Source of the DNA: JAVBNW01 sp031551255
GTDB lineage: Bacteria > Bacillota > Clostridia > Christensenellales > UBA1750
Assembly: GCA_031551255.1 (NCBI GenBank)
Contig: JAVBNW010000117.1
Location: 1-33,691, forward strand
DNA length: 33,691 nt
Direction of reading: 5' to 3'
Part shown: in pieces, positions 7,016-14,952 of the stretch
How positions within the stretch are numbered: position 1 is the stretch's first letter
Layout of the letters: every line of letters starts with the position of its first letter
Position numbers and translations under genes: made by a program
Notes under the pieces: model-generated
What the model was told of the DNA's origin: nothing
Databases searched by the model: none
What the model saw: the letters and a program-made list of their open reading frames with translations, nothing else

Positions 7016-8785
7016 TTACCCCTCCTCGCTGAAGATCAATACCTGCTGCCCGGCCTGGATTCTATCGCCGCTTATTAGGCGGCGCGGGTTGCGCACCGGC
7101 ACGCCGTTGATGAGCGTTCCGTTCGTTTCGCTGAGATTGGAAAGGATGAACGTATCGTCGCGCGCCTCGATCACAAAGTGTTGGCGCGACATCTCGGTGT
7201 CGTCAAAGCACACGTCGCACAGATCCCCGCGGCCGAAGAACGCGCTTTGGTTCACGGGCAAATCGAGCCTGTGGGTATCGCCGGAAGGGGCGATCACCGT
7301 CATGTGTAATACCGGAAGCTGCGCGGACACAAAGTGAACCTGCACCTCGTTTTGATCGGCATTGAGCTGCTCGACCACCGTATCCTTGCCAAAGTGCAGC
7401 TTGCCGTCCGACATGACAAGCCCGCCGTTTTTCTTGATCACCGCGAAGATCGCCGCGATCATTCCTACCACGAGCACGGCTCCCAGCGCGAACCACGCGC
7501 CGATGGGCATGGCGCTGTCGTCCTTAGCGGGCTCGGCAGGCTGCGCCGTAACGAGCGCAGGGGTGGTCGATGGCTCCGGCTTCGCGCCTACAAACGCAAG
7601 CGAACAACTGCCCTTCACCGGGTTTTTTTCCATCGAAAGGTCGGTTATGCCGGGGCATTCAATCAAAAGCGTGCCGCTTAATGGAACGTTGGCGAGCGTA
7701 AGCTCCGCTGCAGTGCCGCTCGCAACGCTTGCCGCCGCCGCGATGCCCAGCAAATTGCCCGCCGCGTCGCGCACGACGTAGTTGGAGGCGATGTTCTCGC
7801 CCTGAACCGCCTCGCTAAAATCGACGCGCAGCGTGCCCTCGTTCAGTTGCTTGGCGGAGGCGATCGTGGGCGGGGTGACATCCGGCTGCCAATGCTTCAC
7901 AGCCACATCCCGTGAAGAGACCGAGGTTGTGCCTACAAACGTGATCTCAAAGGGCTGATGCGACGCGGAAACGATGTTTGTAGACGCTGTAAATTCGGCG
8001 ACAAACGCCGAGCGGTTGTAGGTTGACATGCTCGCAAACCGCTCGACAAGCGTGCCCGCGGATACGATTTCGATTGAGCCTCCGCTGTAGCGCGCTAGCG
8101 CCCCAAACGCATCCAGATCCGCCTTTTTGCCGGTATCCAGCCCCAACGCGTAGATCGGCAGCGCGGTTTGATCCAGCATGCGCTCAAGTTCGCCGGTGGT
8201 TGCCCCACCGAGGTTTTCATCGATCGAATCGGTAAAGGCATATAGAAGCTTGCGCTCCAGCGCATATTCCTTGTCGTCGGCAAGAGTGACGGCAGCGGAA
8301 ACGGCGTCGTAGAAGCGCGTCTCCTTCTGATCGGCGCGCAGGGTATCGATCGCGGCGTAGATCGCCTGAACGTCCGTCTCCCGGTTTAAAAGCATTTCCA
8401 CGCTTTCTCCAAAGGCGATGAGCGTGAAAACGTCGTTTTCATTCATTTCGTCGGCCGCCGCGCGCAGCGCCGCCTTGATGGCCTCCATCTGCGCCGCCTT
8501 TACCGAGCCTGAGCAATCCACCAAATAAAAACACCATGCGCCGTCGGTCTGCGGATCGAGCCTGCGAACGCTTCTGAGCTCCAGCTCGTCCCCGCCCAGC
8601 TTCGCCTCGGCAGTGTCGCTTTCGCCCCAATCGATGGGCATGGAAAAGAATACGCGCACATCGGGCAGGTTTACCTGCACCTGTTCGATGACAAGCGGCA
8701 TGCCCGCGCAAGCCGGCGCGGGAAGCGCGGCCAAAGACAGAAACGCCGCAACTATAAAGACGCAAATACGCTTTGGCCTTACCAT
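7016..8785 (-). CDS. Secreted VWA domain - TM - cytoplasmic FHA domain protein
   Basis: 589 residues. A signal peptide (1-28, ending ACAG) is followed by an extracellular von Willebrand A domain (about 83-260) with an intact MIDAS metal site: DCSGS at 90-94, T156 and D186. A bacterial Ig-like segment (about 302-400, PPTIASAKQL ... VDFSEAV) and a Pro/Thr-rich stalk lead to one membrane helix (426-450). The cytoplasmic end is an FHA domain (about 512-589; GRG at 518-520, SRQH at 533-536, NGT at 555-557). It probably links an outside adhesion or ligand event to the phosphothreonine network inside. The start is the ATG at 8785, with AGGAGAGG nearby; it overlaps the stop of the upstream FHA gene by 7 bp (ATGGTAA). 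A longer in-frame reading would lack the signal peptide at its N-terminus. Confidence 0.9.
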   Translation of the reverse strand: MVRPKRICVFIVAAFLSLAALPAPACAGMPLVIEQVQVNLPDVRVFFSMPIDWGESDTAEAKLGGDELELRSVRRLDPQTDGAWCFYLVDCSGSVKAAQMEAIKAALRAAADEMNENDVFTLIAFGESVEMLLNRETDVQAIYAAIDTLRADQKETRFYDAVSAAVTLADDKEYALERKLLYAFTDSIDENLGGATTGELERMLDQTALPIYALGLDTGKKADLDAFGALARYSGGSIEIVSAGTLVERFASMSTYNRSAFVAEFTASTNIVSASHQPFEITFVGTTSVSSRDVAVKHWQPDVTPPTIASAKQLNEGTLRVDFSEAVQGENIASNYVVRDAAGNLLGIAAAASVASGTAAELTLANVPLSGTLLIECPGITDLSMEKNPVKGSCSLAFVGAKPEPSTTPALVTAQPAEPAKDDSAMPIGAWFALGAVLVVGMIAAIFAVIKKNGGLVMSDGKLHFGKDTVVEQLNADQNEVQVHFVSAQLPVLHMTVIAPSGDTHRLDLPVNQSAFFGRGDLCDVCFDDTEMSRQHFVIEARDDTFILSNLSETNGTLINGVPVRNPRRLISGDRIQAGQQVLIFSEEG

Positions 8786-9369
8786 GTCCGCCTCTCCTTG
8801 CAAAACGGAACGAACTGGAAGCGCGAGCCGCCGATTTCGATGATATCGTCTTCCGAAAGCCCGGCCGCTTCGCGCACCTGGTCGCCGTTGAGCAGCGGAA
8901 CCGAACCCTCGCCCGCCACGAGCATGAAAACGGAATTTCGCGGCTCGTACACGATGGAGCAGTGGTTGTCTCTGTGCACTTGTTCGTCGTCGGGCAGGGA
9001 GACATCCATGTTGTAGGCGCGGCCCACGAAATTTCTGCCCGCGTGCAGGCGGTAGTCCCGGCCTTTTTCGCGGCCTTCTACGCATACCAGCCACGCTACG
9101 ACGGGGTCGTAGCCTTTTTGCGATTGAAAGAGGCCGATGGTCTTTTCATCCCGCTTGGCTCCGCCCTGCGCAAAGCTGTTAAGCTGCCTCTGCGCCAGCG
9201 CGCGGCGCGCAACGTCGTCGCTGGATGCCTTGGCGACGGTCTGCTGGTCGGCAAGCGCGCGCACAGCCCCCGGCGAGGGCGGCTTGGGTATGCCCCCCAT
9301 GCAGTGCGGACAGCTATCAAATTTTTGATCGTCGAAGAAGTGTCCTTCAGGGCAGCGTACCACCGCCAT
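8779..9369 (-). CDS. Zinc-ribbon FHA-like protein with degenerate phosphothreonine site
   Basis: 196 residues, a paralogue of the gene at 3991-4653. It shares the C-H-C-C pattern (C6, H10, C20, C23), a linker, a DEKT motif (74-77) and an FHA-like domain (about 90-190, GRNFVGR at 111-117). The loop that normally reads SRxxH is VHRDNH here (131-136), so the Ser that contacts phosphothreonine is His, and the NG(T) loop is LLNGD. Binding may be weak, altered or lost. The start is the ATG at 9369, with AGGAGG eight bases upstream. It lies 13 bp after the PP2C gene and overlaps the VWA-FHA gene, so it is firmly inside the operon. Confidence 0.83.
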   Translation of the reverse strand: MAVVRCPEGHFFDDQKFDSCPHCMGGIPKPPSPGAVRALADQQTVAKASSDDVARRALAQRQLNSFAQGGAKRDEKTIGLFQSQKGYDPVVAWLVCVEGREKGRDYRLHAGRNFVGRAYNMDVSLPDDEQVHRDNHCSIVYEPRNSVFMLVAGEGSVPLLNGDQVREAAGLSEDDIIEIGGSRFQFVPFCKERRTW

Positions 9370-9381
9370 ATGCGAGCCCTC

Positions 9382-10110
9382 CTAGCGGACGAATACGGCG
9401 ATCGCCGAAAAATTGTCCATATTCTTTCCCCGGCCGTTTTTCAGCACGATGGCCTTCATCGCATCCAGCCACTCCTGGGGCCCGGCGGCGCGATGCAACT
9501 GCTTGGCCATTTCCTTTTCGTCAATGAGCTCCCAAAAGCCGTCGCTGCACAGAAGAAAGCTCAGTGGCGGGGCGATGGGATAGGCATCGGATAAGTCGTA
9601 CTTGGGGCTGTCCCAATCCATGCCCAGCACTCTGATGAGCCTGTTGCGGTCTTCGTGAAAGCGAATGTCCTTTTCGCGAAGCTCACCCTGCGATACCAGC
9701 ATCTGCGGCACACTGTGGTCGAGCGTGCGCCCCAGCAGCTTATCTTTTTTAAACCAATATAGCCGCGAATCGCCGACATGCGCCCACCGCGCGGCATCGC
9801 CTGCGATGTGCAAAAGTACCTGCGTCGTCTTCATCTCGGTTTGCACGCCCAGCGCGCGCTGCTGCGTAATCAGCTCGTTTTGGCCTTCCACAATGCACAT
9901 GGGAAGAAGGTCGTCTCCTGCGCCCTCACGCTGCGAAAACACGCGCAAAGAAGCCTCCACCGCGATCGCCGAGGCGACTTCGCCGTGGCCGTGCCCGCCC
10001 AGGCCGTCAGCCAGCGCAAAAAGAAAGCCCTCCCCTTCCCGGCTCAGGCCAACGCTGTCTTCGTTGATTTCGCGGTCGCCGGGTTCGGACAGGATTGCGT
10101 AGAGAATCAT
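9382..10110 (-). CDS. PP2C-family Ser/Thr protein phosphatase (first gene of the operon)
   Basis: 242 residues, the length of a minimal stand-alone PP2C such as PrpC/Stp. Motifs: REINED (D18), ADGLGGHGHGE at 34-44, AHVGDSR, LLCSDGFWE and NMDNFSA. It should dephosphorylate Ser/Thr residues in the cytoplasm and oppose the kinases downstream. The start is the ATG at 10110 behind a GAGGTGGGTGG site. It is the first gene after the consensus promoter at 10156-10184. It differs from the second PP2C of this operon (4680-5612) by lacking the DAPTV-containing N-terminal extension, so the two phosphatases may have different targets. Confidence 0.93.
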   Translation of the reverse strand: MILYAILSEPGDREINEDSVGLSREGEGFLFALADGLGGHGHGEVASAIAVEASLRVFSQREGAGDDLLPMCIVEGQNELITQQRALGVQTEMKTTQVLLHIAGDAARWAHVGDSRLYWFKKDKLLGRTLDHSVPQMLVSQGELREKDIRFHEDRNRLIRVLGMDWDSPKYDLSDAYPIAPPLSFLLCSDGFWELIDEKEMAKQLHRAAGPQEWLDAMKAIVLKNGRGKNMDNFSAIAVFVR

Positions 10111-10155
10111 CCACCCACCTCATCGCACGAACGAAATCGTTTAAGCTTATGGTGA

Positions 10156-10184
10156 ATTATAGTGCATTTGGCTGCTATTGTCAA
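10156..10184 (-). promoter_or_regulatory. Consensus vegetative promoter of the kinase/FHA operon
   Basis: On the minus strand the sequence reads TTGACA (10184-10179), a 17-bp spacer and TATAAT (10161-10156). Both boxes match the housekeeping sigma-70/SigA consensus at every position. It sits 45 bp upstream of the first PP2C start and no other such promoter was seen within the operon, so it probably drives the genes down to position 1 and beyond. Such a perfect promoter usually gives strong constitutive transcription; no clear operator overlaps it. Confidence 0.8.
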
Positions 10185-10215
10185 TTCATAATGTTTACCG
10201 AAAACAAAACGGGGT

Positions 10216-11226
10216 TCAAGCAAAAGGAAAGGAGACCGTAGCGCGCTCCACCAGCGTGGGGTCGAGCACGAGATGCGTAAGCATGCCTTCCTTGCCCTCG
10301 ATCAAATCGGCGGCAAGATCGCCCGCGCAAATGCCGATTTCCGCACTGGGCGGACGCAGCGTCGTAAGGCCGATGGACGAAAGCGCGCCGCACCGCATAT
10401 CGCCGTAACCGACAATGGAAATATCTTCCGGTACGCGAATGCCCCGCGCGCGCAAGCCAAACATGGCGCCGATCGCGGTCAAATCCTCCGGTGCAAATAA
10501 GGCGGTGGGGCGCTTTTTTTCCCGCACAAGTCGCGCGGCGGCCTCGTCGCCCGCTTTTTCAAGGCTTTGCGCTCCGGCGAATGCGAACGTGCGCACCGCG
10601 CAGCCGTGCCTTTGCATATAATCCTCAAACCCCTGTATGCGCGCACGGTGCTTCGGGGTAGCTGGCGCGCACGATATGACGGCGCAATCGCGGTGCCCTT
10701 GCCTGTAGAGATGACGGGCGGCAAGCTCGCCCCCGGCCGCCTCGTTGATGGCAATATCCGCAAGTAGCGAAGTATTAGGCTCGGAGCCGATGTAGATAAT
10801 GGGCACCGTGCCGCGCACAAGGCTTTCGATGGGGGACGTACCTGCGGATACCGGTTGGACGATCATTGCGGATACGCGGTTCTCGAGCATGGAAATAACG
10901 GACTCGCGCTCTTTTTCCGCATTGTTTTGATTATCGCAAAGATATACATTATAGTTGCGCCGAAGCGTACGCGCCGCGATGGAACGATACATGAGCCCCG
11001 ACTCGTAGTTGGTAATATCCGCCACCAGAACGCCGATCATGCGCGTTGAACCGCTGACCAGGCTTCGCGCGTTGGCGTTGAGAGTATAGCCCATCTCCGC
11101 GCAGATTCTGCGGATGCGGATCTTTGTCGATTCGGAAATATCCGGCATATCGTTCAGCGCTTTGGAAACCGTGGCGGGCGACACGTTGGCAGCCTTCGCT
11201 ATCGTTTTTATGGTAGGGTTTGCCAT
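10216..11226 (-). CDS. LacI-family transcriptional regulator
   Basis: 336 residues, typical for the family. The N-terminal helix-turn-helix (IKTIAKAANVSPATVSKAL, about 6-24) and hinge helix (NANARSLVSG, about 50-60) are followed by a periplasmic-binding-protein-like effector domain (MIGVLVADI at about 63; SIVGYGD in the last third). It should bind DNA as a dimer and respond to a small molecule, usually a sugar; the ligand cannot be told. The start is the ATG at 11226, with AAGGAG eight bases upstream. It has no sugar-transport operon beside it here. It is divergent from the methyltransferase and lies upstream of, and in the same direction as, the kinase operon, but no terminator hairpin was seen between them. 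Confidence 0.95.
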   Translation of the reverse strand: MANPTIKTIAKAANVSPATVSKALNDMPDISESTKIRIRRICAEMGYTLNANARSLVSGSTRMIGVLVADITNYESGLMYRSIAARTLRRNYNVYLCDNQNNAEKERESVISMLENRVSAMIVQPVSAGTSPIESLVRGTVPIIYIGSEPNTSLLADIAINEAAGGELAARHLYRQGHRDCAVISCAPATPKHRARIQGFEDYMQRHGCAVRTFAFAGAQSLEKAGDEAAARLVREKKRPTALFAPEDLTAIGAMFGLRARGIRVPEDISIVGYGDMRCGALSSIGLTTLRPPSAEIGICAGDLAADLIEGKEGMLTHLVLDPTLVERATVSFPFA

Positions 11227-11250
11227 TTCCGCCGCTCCTTTCCGCCCTGC

Positions 11251-11295
11251 GCAAATGTTTACAAATTAGTATATCATACCCTTTCCGATGCGCAA
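11251..11295 (-). promoter_or_regulatory. Promoter and possible operator of the LacI-type gene
   Basis: On the minus strand, TTGCGC (11295-11290), 16 bp, then TATACT (11273-11268) preceded by TG (an extended -10). Just downstream, at 11263-11251, the minus strand reads TGTAAACATTTGC, which resembles one and a half sites of the LacI/CcpA-type operator TGTAAACGTTTACA. The regulator may control itself; the right half-site is degenerate, so this is only suggestive. Confidence 0.4.
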
Positions 11296-11373
11296 ACAAG
11301 AAAGAATTTTTGTCTATCACAGCCGAGCGCTCTTACAAAATATTACATTTGATTTTGCCCAATGTTTCGCACG

Positions 11374-11402
11374 TTGCTCTTTTCATGGCGCCATGCTACG
11401 AT
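11374..11402 (+). promoter_or_regulatory. Possible methyltransferase promoter with palindrome in spacer
   Basis: TTGCTC (11374-11379), 17 bp, TACGAT (11397-11402); each box matches consensus at four positions of six. The spacer contains a perfect 12-bp palindrome CATGGCGCCATG (11384-11395), a good place for a repressor to sit. It lies 66 bp before the methyltransferase start. The rest of the 240-bp divergent gap holds nothing else I can support. Confidence 0.35.
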
Positions 11403-11467
11403 CAATTTAGGCTCTGCGATATTTTTCCCGCCGCCATGCTATATCTAATAAAAGAAAGAAGGATTCC

Positions 11468-12178
11468 ATGCCCTACTCGGATATGCTCAGGGAGTGCGAA
11501 GATACGGAATATCTCATCAACATGATTCCCATTCGCAACCTTCTCAAAACCGGTTTGGTGCTCGGGCTTAACGCCGGATCTAACGTGCTGGATCTGTGCT
11601 GCGGCTATGGCACACTCCTGAAGATTTGGGCCGAAGCGTTCGGCATTCGCGGAACGGGCGTGGATATCGCCAAACCCTTTGTCGAAGCCGGCACAAAACG
11701 CATGCGCGGCGCGGGCATCGAAACGGTAGCGTTGATCACGGGCGACGCGACGCAGTGGGAGAGCGCGGATAGATACGATGTGGTCTGCTGTTCCGAAACG
11801 CTGGGCACGGAAGAAGAAACATTGCGTCTTATGGAAAGGCATCTGGAGCCCGGCGGAAAGCTAATGTGCCATCGCCTTTTTACCAAGACGGAGAACCCGC
11901 CCAAGGAACTGATCGACTTCGACGGCCCTCTTAAGACGCTCGAGGAACACTTTGCCTATTTTCGCAGCCTTGGCTATTATGTAGCCAACATCGCCAGCGA
12001 TGACCGCTTCGCGTGGGACCACTACATCAGCTGGTCGGCGCGGCGCAACCTGCAGGCGCTGCGCGAGGGCAAAAACGACGCAGGGCAAGAACAATGGTAT
12101 GATAAGTGGTTTCACATGTACTTTGCATATCGCCGCGCGTATGAAGGCATGGCGCTGTTTGTGCTGGAAAAACTATAA
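11468..12178 (+). CDS. Class I SAM-dependent methyltransferase
   Basis: 236 residues. The SAM-binding motif I is clear (NVLDLCCGYGTLL, 39-51), followed by the acidic end of strand 2 (GTGVDIA, 62-68), GDATQWE, and a motif near DVVCCSETLG; the later LEPGGKLMC is the usual post-II/III strand. The N-terminal ECEDTEYLINMIPIRNLLK and the aromatic-rich C-terminus should determine the substrate, which cannot be identified. The ATG at 11468 has AAGGA four bases upstream, a rather short spacing. It is a single-gene unit, divergent from the LacI-type gene and ending in the bidirectional terminator at 12199-12228. Confidence 0.88.
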   Translation: MPYSDMLRECEDTEYLINMIPIRNLLKTGLVLGLNAGSNVLDLCCGYGTLLKIWAEAFGIRGTGVDIAKPFVEAGTKRMRGAGIETVALITGDATQWESADRYDVVCCSETLGTEEETLRLMERHLEPGGKLMCHRLFTKTENPPKELIDFDGPLKTLEEHFAYFRSLGYYVANIASDDRFAWDHYISWSARRNLQALREGKNDAGQEQWYDKWFHMYFAYRRAYEGMALFVLEKL

Positions 12179-12198
12179 GCGGTGGGCTCGGAAGAGCA

Positions 12199-12228
12199 AA
12201 GTCCGGCGGCTGACAAGCCGCCGGACTT
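12199..12228. terminator. Bidirectional rho-independent terminator
   Basis: A perfect 13-bp stem (12199-12211 with 12216-12228; AAGTCCGGCGGCT) and a GACA loop, with short T-rich tails on both strands. It lies between the convergent methyltransferase (ends 12178) and chagasin-like gene (ends 12259) and should stop both transcripts. Confidence 0.85.
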
Positions 12229-12258
12229 CTTGTGGGTATATGCCTCCAACCTCTCTTT

Positions 12259-12750
12259 TCAGTTGAGAATATCCCCCGATGAATCTATGACGGCAAGCGA
12301 CTTGTCGTCGTACACCTGAATCGTCGCCTTCGCGCTCATGTCGGGTTTTAAGTCTTTATCCTCAGGGTCTGTGTAGACAAAACTCAGTACGACCTCGCCC
12401 GGCCGCTCGCCCCTGAAAATATACGCCATGTTCCCCGGCGCCATCACGTCGTCGATGACGATCTCATCCTCTTGCGCGGGAGAAGCCTCCTCCCGTTGCA
12501 TTGCGGCATACTCATCGTACGATACTTCGCCGACGATGCCCTCCTCGCTCGCCTCATAGCTCCACATATAGCCCGAGCCACCGTTGAACGGCAGCATAAC
12601 CATCACGATCTGCTCGCCGGTCTTGGCGCCGCCGAGCACGGCGGTGGAAGCCGCGGAAGGCGATGCGCGCTGTGCGCAGGCCGTGTTAAGCGCGGCCGCA
12701 ACGAGGAGCGCCGCAAGGAGAGAAATGCTTCTTTTCCAAAGCCTTTTCAT
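12259..12750 (-). CDS. Exported chagasin-like (I42 family) putative cysteine-protease inhibitor
   Basis: 163 residues. A hydrophobic signal sequence (about 8-24) ends with Cys 25 (LNTAC), so it may be a lipoprotein, although Asn at -3 is not a classic lipobox. The mature part resembles the chagasin/I42 Ig-like fold: NGGSGYMW at 56-63 matches the inhibitory NPTTGY-W loop, and MAPGNMAYIFRGERPGEV then LSFVYTDPED matches the G-GG-F-F-A-PG-Y-RPW block. The RPW loop is changed (TDPE). I42 proteins inhibit papain-type cysteine peptidases. Here the gene lies 65 bp downstream of, and in the same direction as, a clostripain-type cysteine protease, so it may protect the cell from that enzyme (inference). 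The start is the ATG at 12750, with AGGAG seven bases upstream. Confidence 0.6.
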   Translation of the reverse strand: MKRLWKRSISLLAALLVAAALNTACAQRASPSAASTAVLGGAKTGEQIVMVMLPFNGGSGYMWSYEASEEGIVGEVSYDEYAAMQREEASPAQEDEIVIDDVMAPGNMAYIFRGERPGEVVLSFVYTDPEDKDLKPDMSAKATIQVYDDKSLAVIDSSGDILN

Positions 12751-12815
12751 TCAAAATCTCCTAACTTGCGCACGGGCAAAAGCTAAACGCCTGCCAACGT
12801 GCTATGGTTTGTGTT

Positions 12816-14846
12816 TCATTGCAAATCCTGCATTTCGACCAGGCCCTGCGAAATGTACGCGCCTACGATATCAGATGTGTATGCGTCGTTCCGATAATCC
12901 GTCATGTTAAACAAGAAGATGTACTGCCCGTCGGGAAGGTCGATCTCGTCAAAGGACGTATCGGCGGATACCGTAAACGTATCGTTTTCGTAGTAGCCTT
13001 CCCCGCCCTGGGCATCGCCTAAGTAGTAAAGCAGCGTCGTTACCTCGTCTCCGGGCGTCAGCCTATATTGCTCCTTGGGCGCCACGCCGGAGCCTCCGCC
13101 TTCCGGGGTGGCGGTGAGCAGGCGGTATGCGCCTTCGTCGAACACATAGGCGACGGAAAGATCGCACCACACCCCGTTGAGGAGCAGCGGAACGCTGTAG
13201 AGGATATATTCTTCGGTTACCGAGGTCACCGTCATCATCACGAGGTGCCCGTCGATCGCCCCCCATACGCCGCGGAAGTTATCGGTAAAAATGCCCTCTT
13301 GCCAATCGCTGGAAAGATCGTATTCCTCGCCGAGCAAGACGATTTCCTCGTCGTCTGAGTAGAAGGCCAACAAAAACGTTACCAGTTTGAGCGCGTCGGC
13401 GGCATCTGGGCCTATATTCAGCTGCGCATAGGTTATGCCGTCCTCTTCGATTATCTCTACCGGATGCCCGTCCAATTCGTACGCCGTCACATCCTCAAAT
13501 TCGTACCCGTCTTCCAGCTGAGATTCTTCAAAGTCTTCCAATGCGCTGAAATAATGAAGCGCTTCCTGGGAAACCTCCCCCGTCAGCAAAAGCTCGTACA
13601 TATAAGCCATCGCAGAAGAGGCAGCGGCGCTGCTGAACGTATCGTACTGCTCTTGATCCATTTGGTAGGGAAAGTACGCCGAGAGGCCGTTGGAGTTCGC
13701 CCTGTACGGGCCGGCAATCTGGTACACCACGCTCTTTTGAACGCTCCCGATGAGTTCATCGGCGGTTTCCGGAAATAGATGGCGGTTTTCATCCACCAAA
13801 CTTACAAGATCCACCATTTCGGGGGTTCCGTCGTAATAATAATCCGCCTTGGAGGCCCCGCGCCCATAGTCGGCGAAGAACGCGGTCGGGTTGCCGTCAA
13901 GCGCCGTTCGTACGCCTTCCGCGCTCAACGCGTCGAGCGCCGCAACCACCTCGCCGATGTGCGCAAGGTCTACGACGGAAAGCGTAATGTCCTCCGCCTG
14001 GTCGATCGCTTCGCATCCCCTTTGGTAGCTATCGCACACCGCTACTCCAAGCTCGGCCGCGCTCATGCCCGGGTTGTCCGCCAGCTCGGCGAGCCAGCCG
14101 CTGTAGAGCCAGCCGCAGCCCGGCTCCGTTTCCTCCGAAGCCACCATGTAATTAGCAAATTCGGCGCACACCGCCGCCACGTCGATTGTGGCCATCAGGC
14201 AGGCATCAAAGCCGATCAGGTCAAAGGGCCTGTCCCCATCGCCGTACACAAGCGCCAACGCGTCTGAAAGCTCTGTAAGGGATAGATGATCCCTGTCGAA
14301 CAGCTCATCGCTGCATATGCCGCCGCCGCTCCCGCCGCCGTGATCCCACAGAATCAAAAACTTGCGGTCGGCGGGGTAATTCTCCTCGCAAAACTCTAAA
14401 AAGCCCGACAAGGTATTGGGATCGCCCATGCTCGTCGGCTCAATGGTTTCAACGATGTCGAGCGCTTCGCCCTGATAGGTCAGGCGGTACATCGCGGACT
14501 CATCGAACATCTCGTTCGCCCAGTCGGCGGAGCCTCCCGCCTGAATGACGACCTGAACATTGGGCGGAAGCGAGACATCCAGCATTTCGGCGATGTCCCT
14601 TGTGGCGGCGCCAAACCTCGTTTCCAGGTCGCTGCCGCATAGGTACCAATAGACTGCCCAGCTTTCCCCCGCAGCGTTCTTTGCACGATCCGGCGTGCGT
14701 TCCGTATCCATCTGCGAAGCGGCGCCAGTGGCAACATGCGGCGATGCGGCGCTTTGTGCGTCATCCGCGCAGCCCGCCATCAGCGCGGCCGCCGCAAACA
14801 AAGCCGCCACTAGCAAAAGAACGGTCCGTTTCAGCATGTTTCTCAT
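12816..14846 (-). CDS. Clostripain-family (peptidase C11) lipoprotein
   Basis: 676 residues. A signal peptide ends in the lipobox LMAGC (Cys 26), so the protein is probably anchored to the outer face of the membrane. The C11 catalytic pair is visible: His in LWDHGGG (H169) and Cys in FDACLMA (C216), with the family features SGFLEF and RKFLILWDH before them. C11 enzymes cut after Arg or Lys and are often calcium-activated and self-processed. The C-terminal 250 residues are acidic and not assigned. The start is the ATG at 14846, with GGAGGGGG four bases upstream; longer in-frame readings lack a signal peptide at the front. It is followed by the chagasin-like gene, a plausible protease-inhibitor pair. 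Confidence 0.9.
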   Translation of the reverse strand: MRNMLKRTVLLLVAALFAAAALMAGCADDAQSAASPHVATGAASQMDTERTPDRAKNAAGESWAVYWYLCGSDLETRFGAATRDIAEMLDVSLPPNVQVVIQAGGSADWANEMFDESAMYRLTYQGEALDIVETIEPTSMGDPNTLSGFLEFCEENYPADRKFLILWDHGGGSGGGICSDELFDRDHLSLTELSDALALVYGDGDRPFDLIGFDACLMATIDVAAVCAEFANYMVASEETEPGCGWLYSGWLAELADNPGMSAAELGVAVCDSYQRGCEAIDQAEDITLSVVDLAHIGEVVAALDALSAEGVRTALDGNPTAFFADYGRGASKADYYYDGTPEMVDLVSLVDENRHLFPETADELIGSVQKSVVYQIAGPYRANSNGLSAYFPYQMDQEQYDTFSSAAASSAMAYMYELLLTGEVSQEALHYFSALEDFEESQLEDGYEFEDVTAYELDGHPVEIIEEDGITYAQLNIGPDAADALKLVTFLLAFYSDDEEIVLLGEEYDLSSDWQEGIFTDNFRGVWGAIDGHLVMMTVTSVTEEYILYSVPLLLNGVWCDLSVAYVFDEGAYRLLTATPEGGGSGVAPKEQYRLTPGDEVTTLLYYLGDAQGGEGYYENDTFTVSADTSFDEIDLPDGQYIFLFNMTDYRNDAYTSDIVGAYISQGLVEMQDLQ

Positions 14847-14868
14847 GTATCCCCCTCCATGCGCCTGT

Positions 14869-14926
14869 AAAAAGGTGCGGCGCCCAAGCAGCTTACACGA
14901 AAAACCGCATGGATGCCGCACTTTTT
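14869..14926 (-). terminator. Hairpin with T-tract between TM2 gene and clostripain gene (terminator or attenuator)
   Basis: GTGCGGC (14875-14881) pairs with GCCGCAC (14915-14921), extended by A5 and T5 runs, with a 33-nt loop. On the minus strand the stem is followed directly by TTTTT. It lies only 23 bp upstream of the clostripain start, so it would either end transcription of the TM2 gene or act as an attenuator for the protease. No separate promoter was seen after it. Confidence 0.45.
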
Positions 14927-14952
14927 CCAGAGACACATGTAAAAGCTTTGCC

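Noticed and set aside
6459..7337. Plus-strand frame of 292 codons opposite the kinase-FHA gene
   Set aside because: It is antisense to well-conserved kinase and FHA motifs, and has no domain and no ribosome site.
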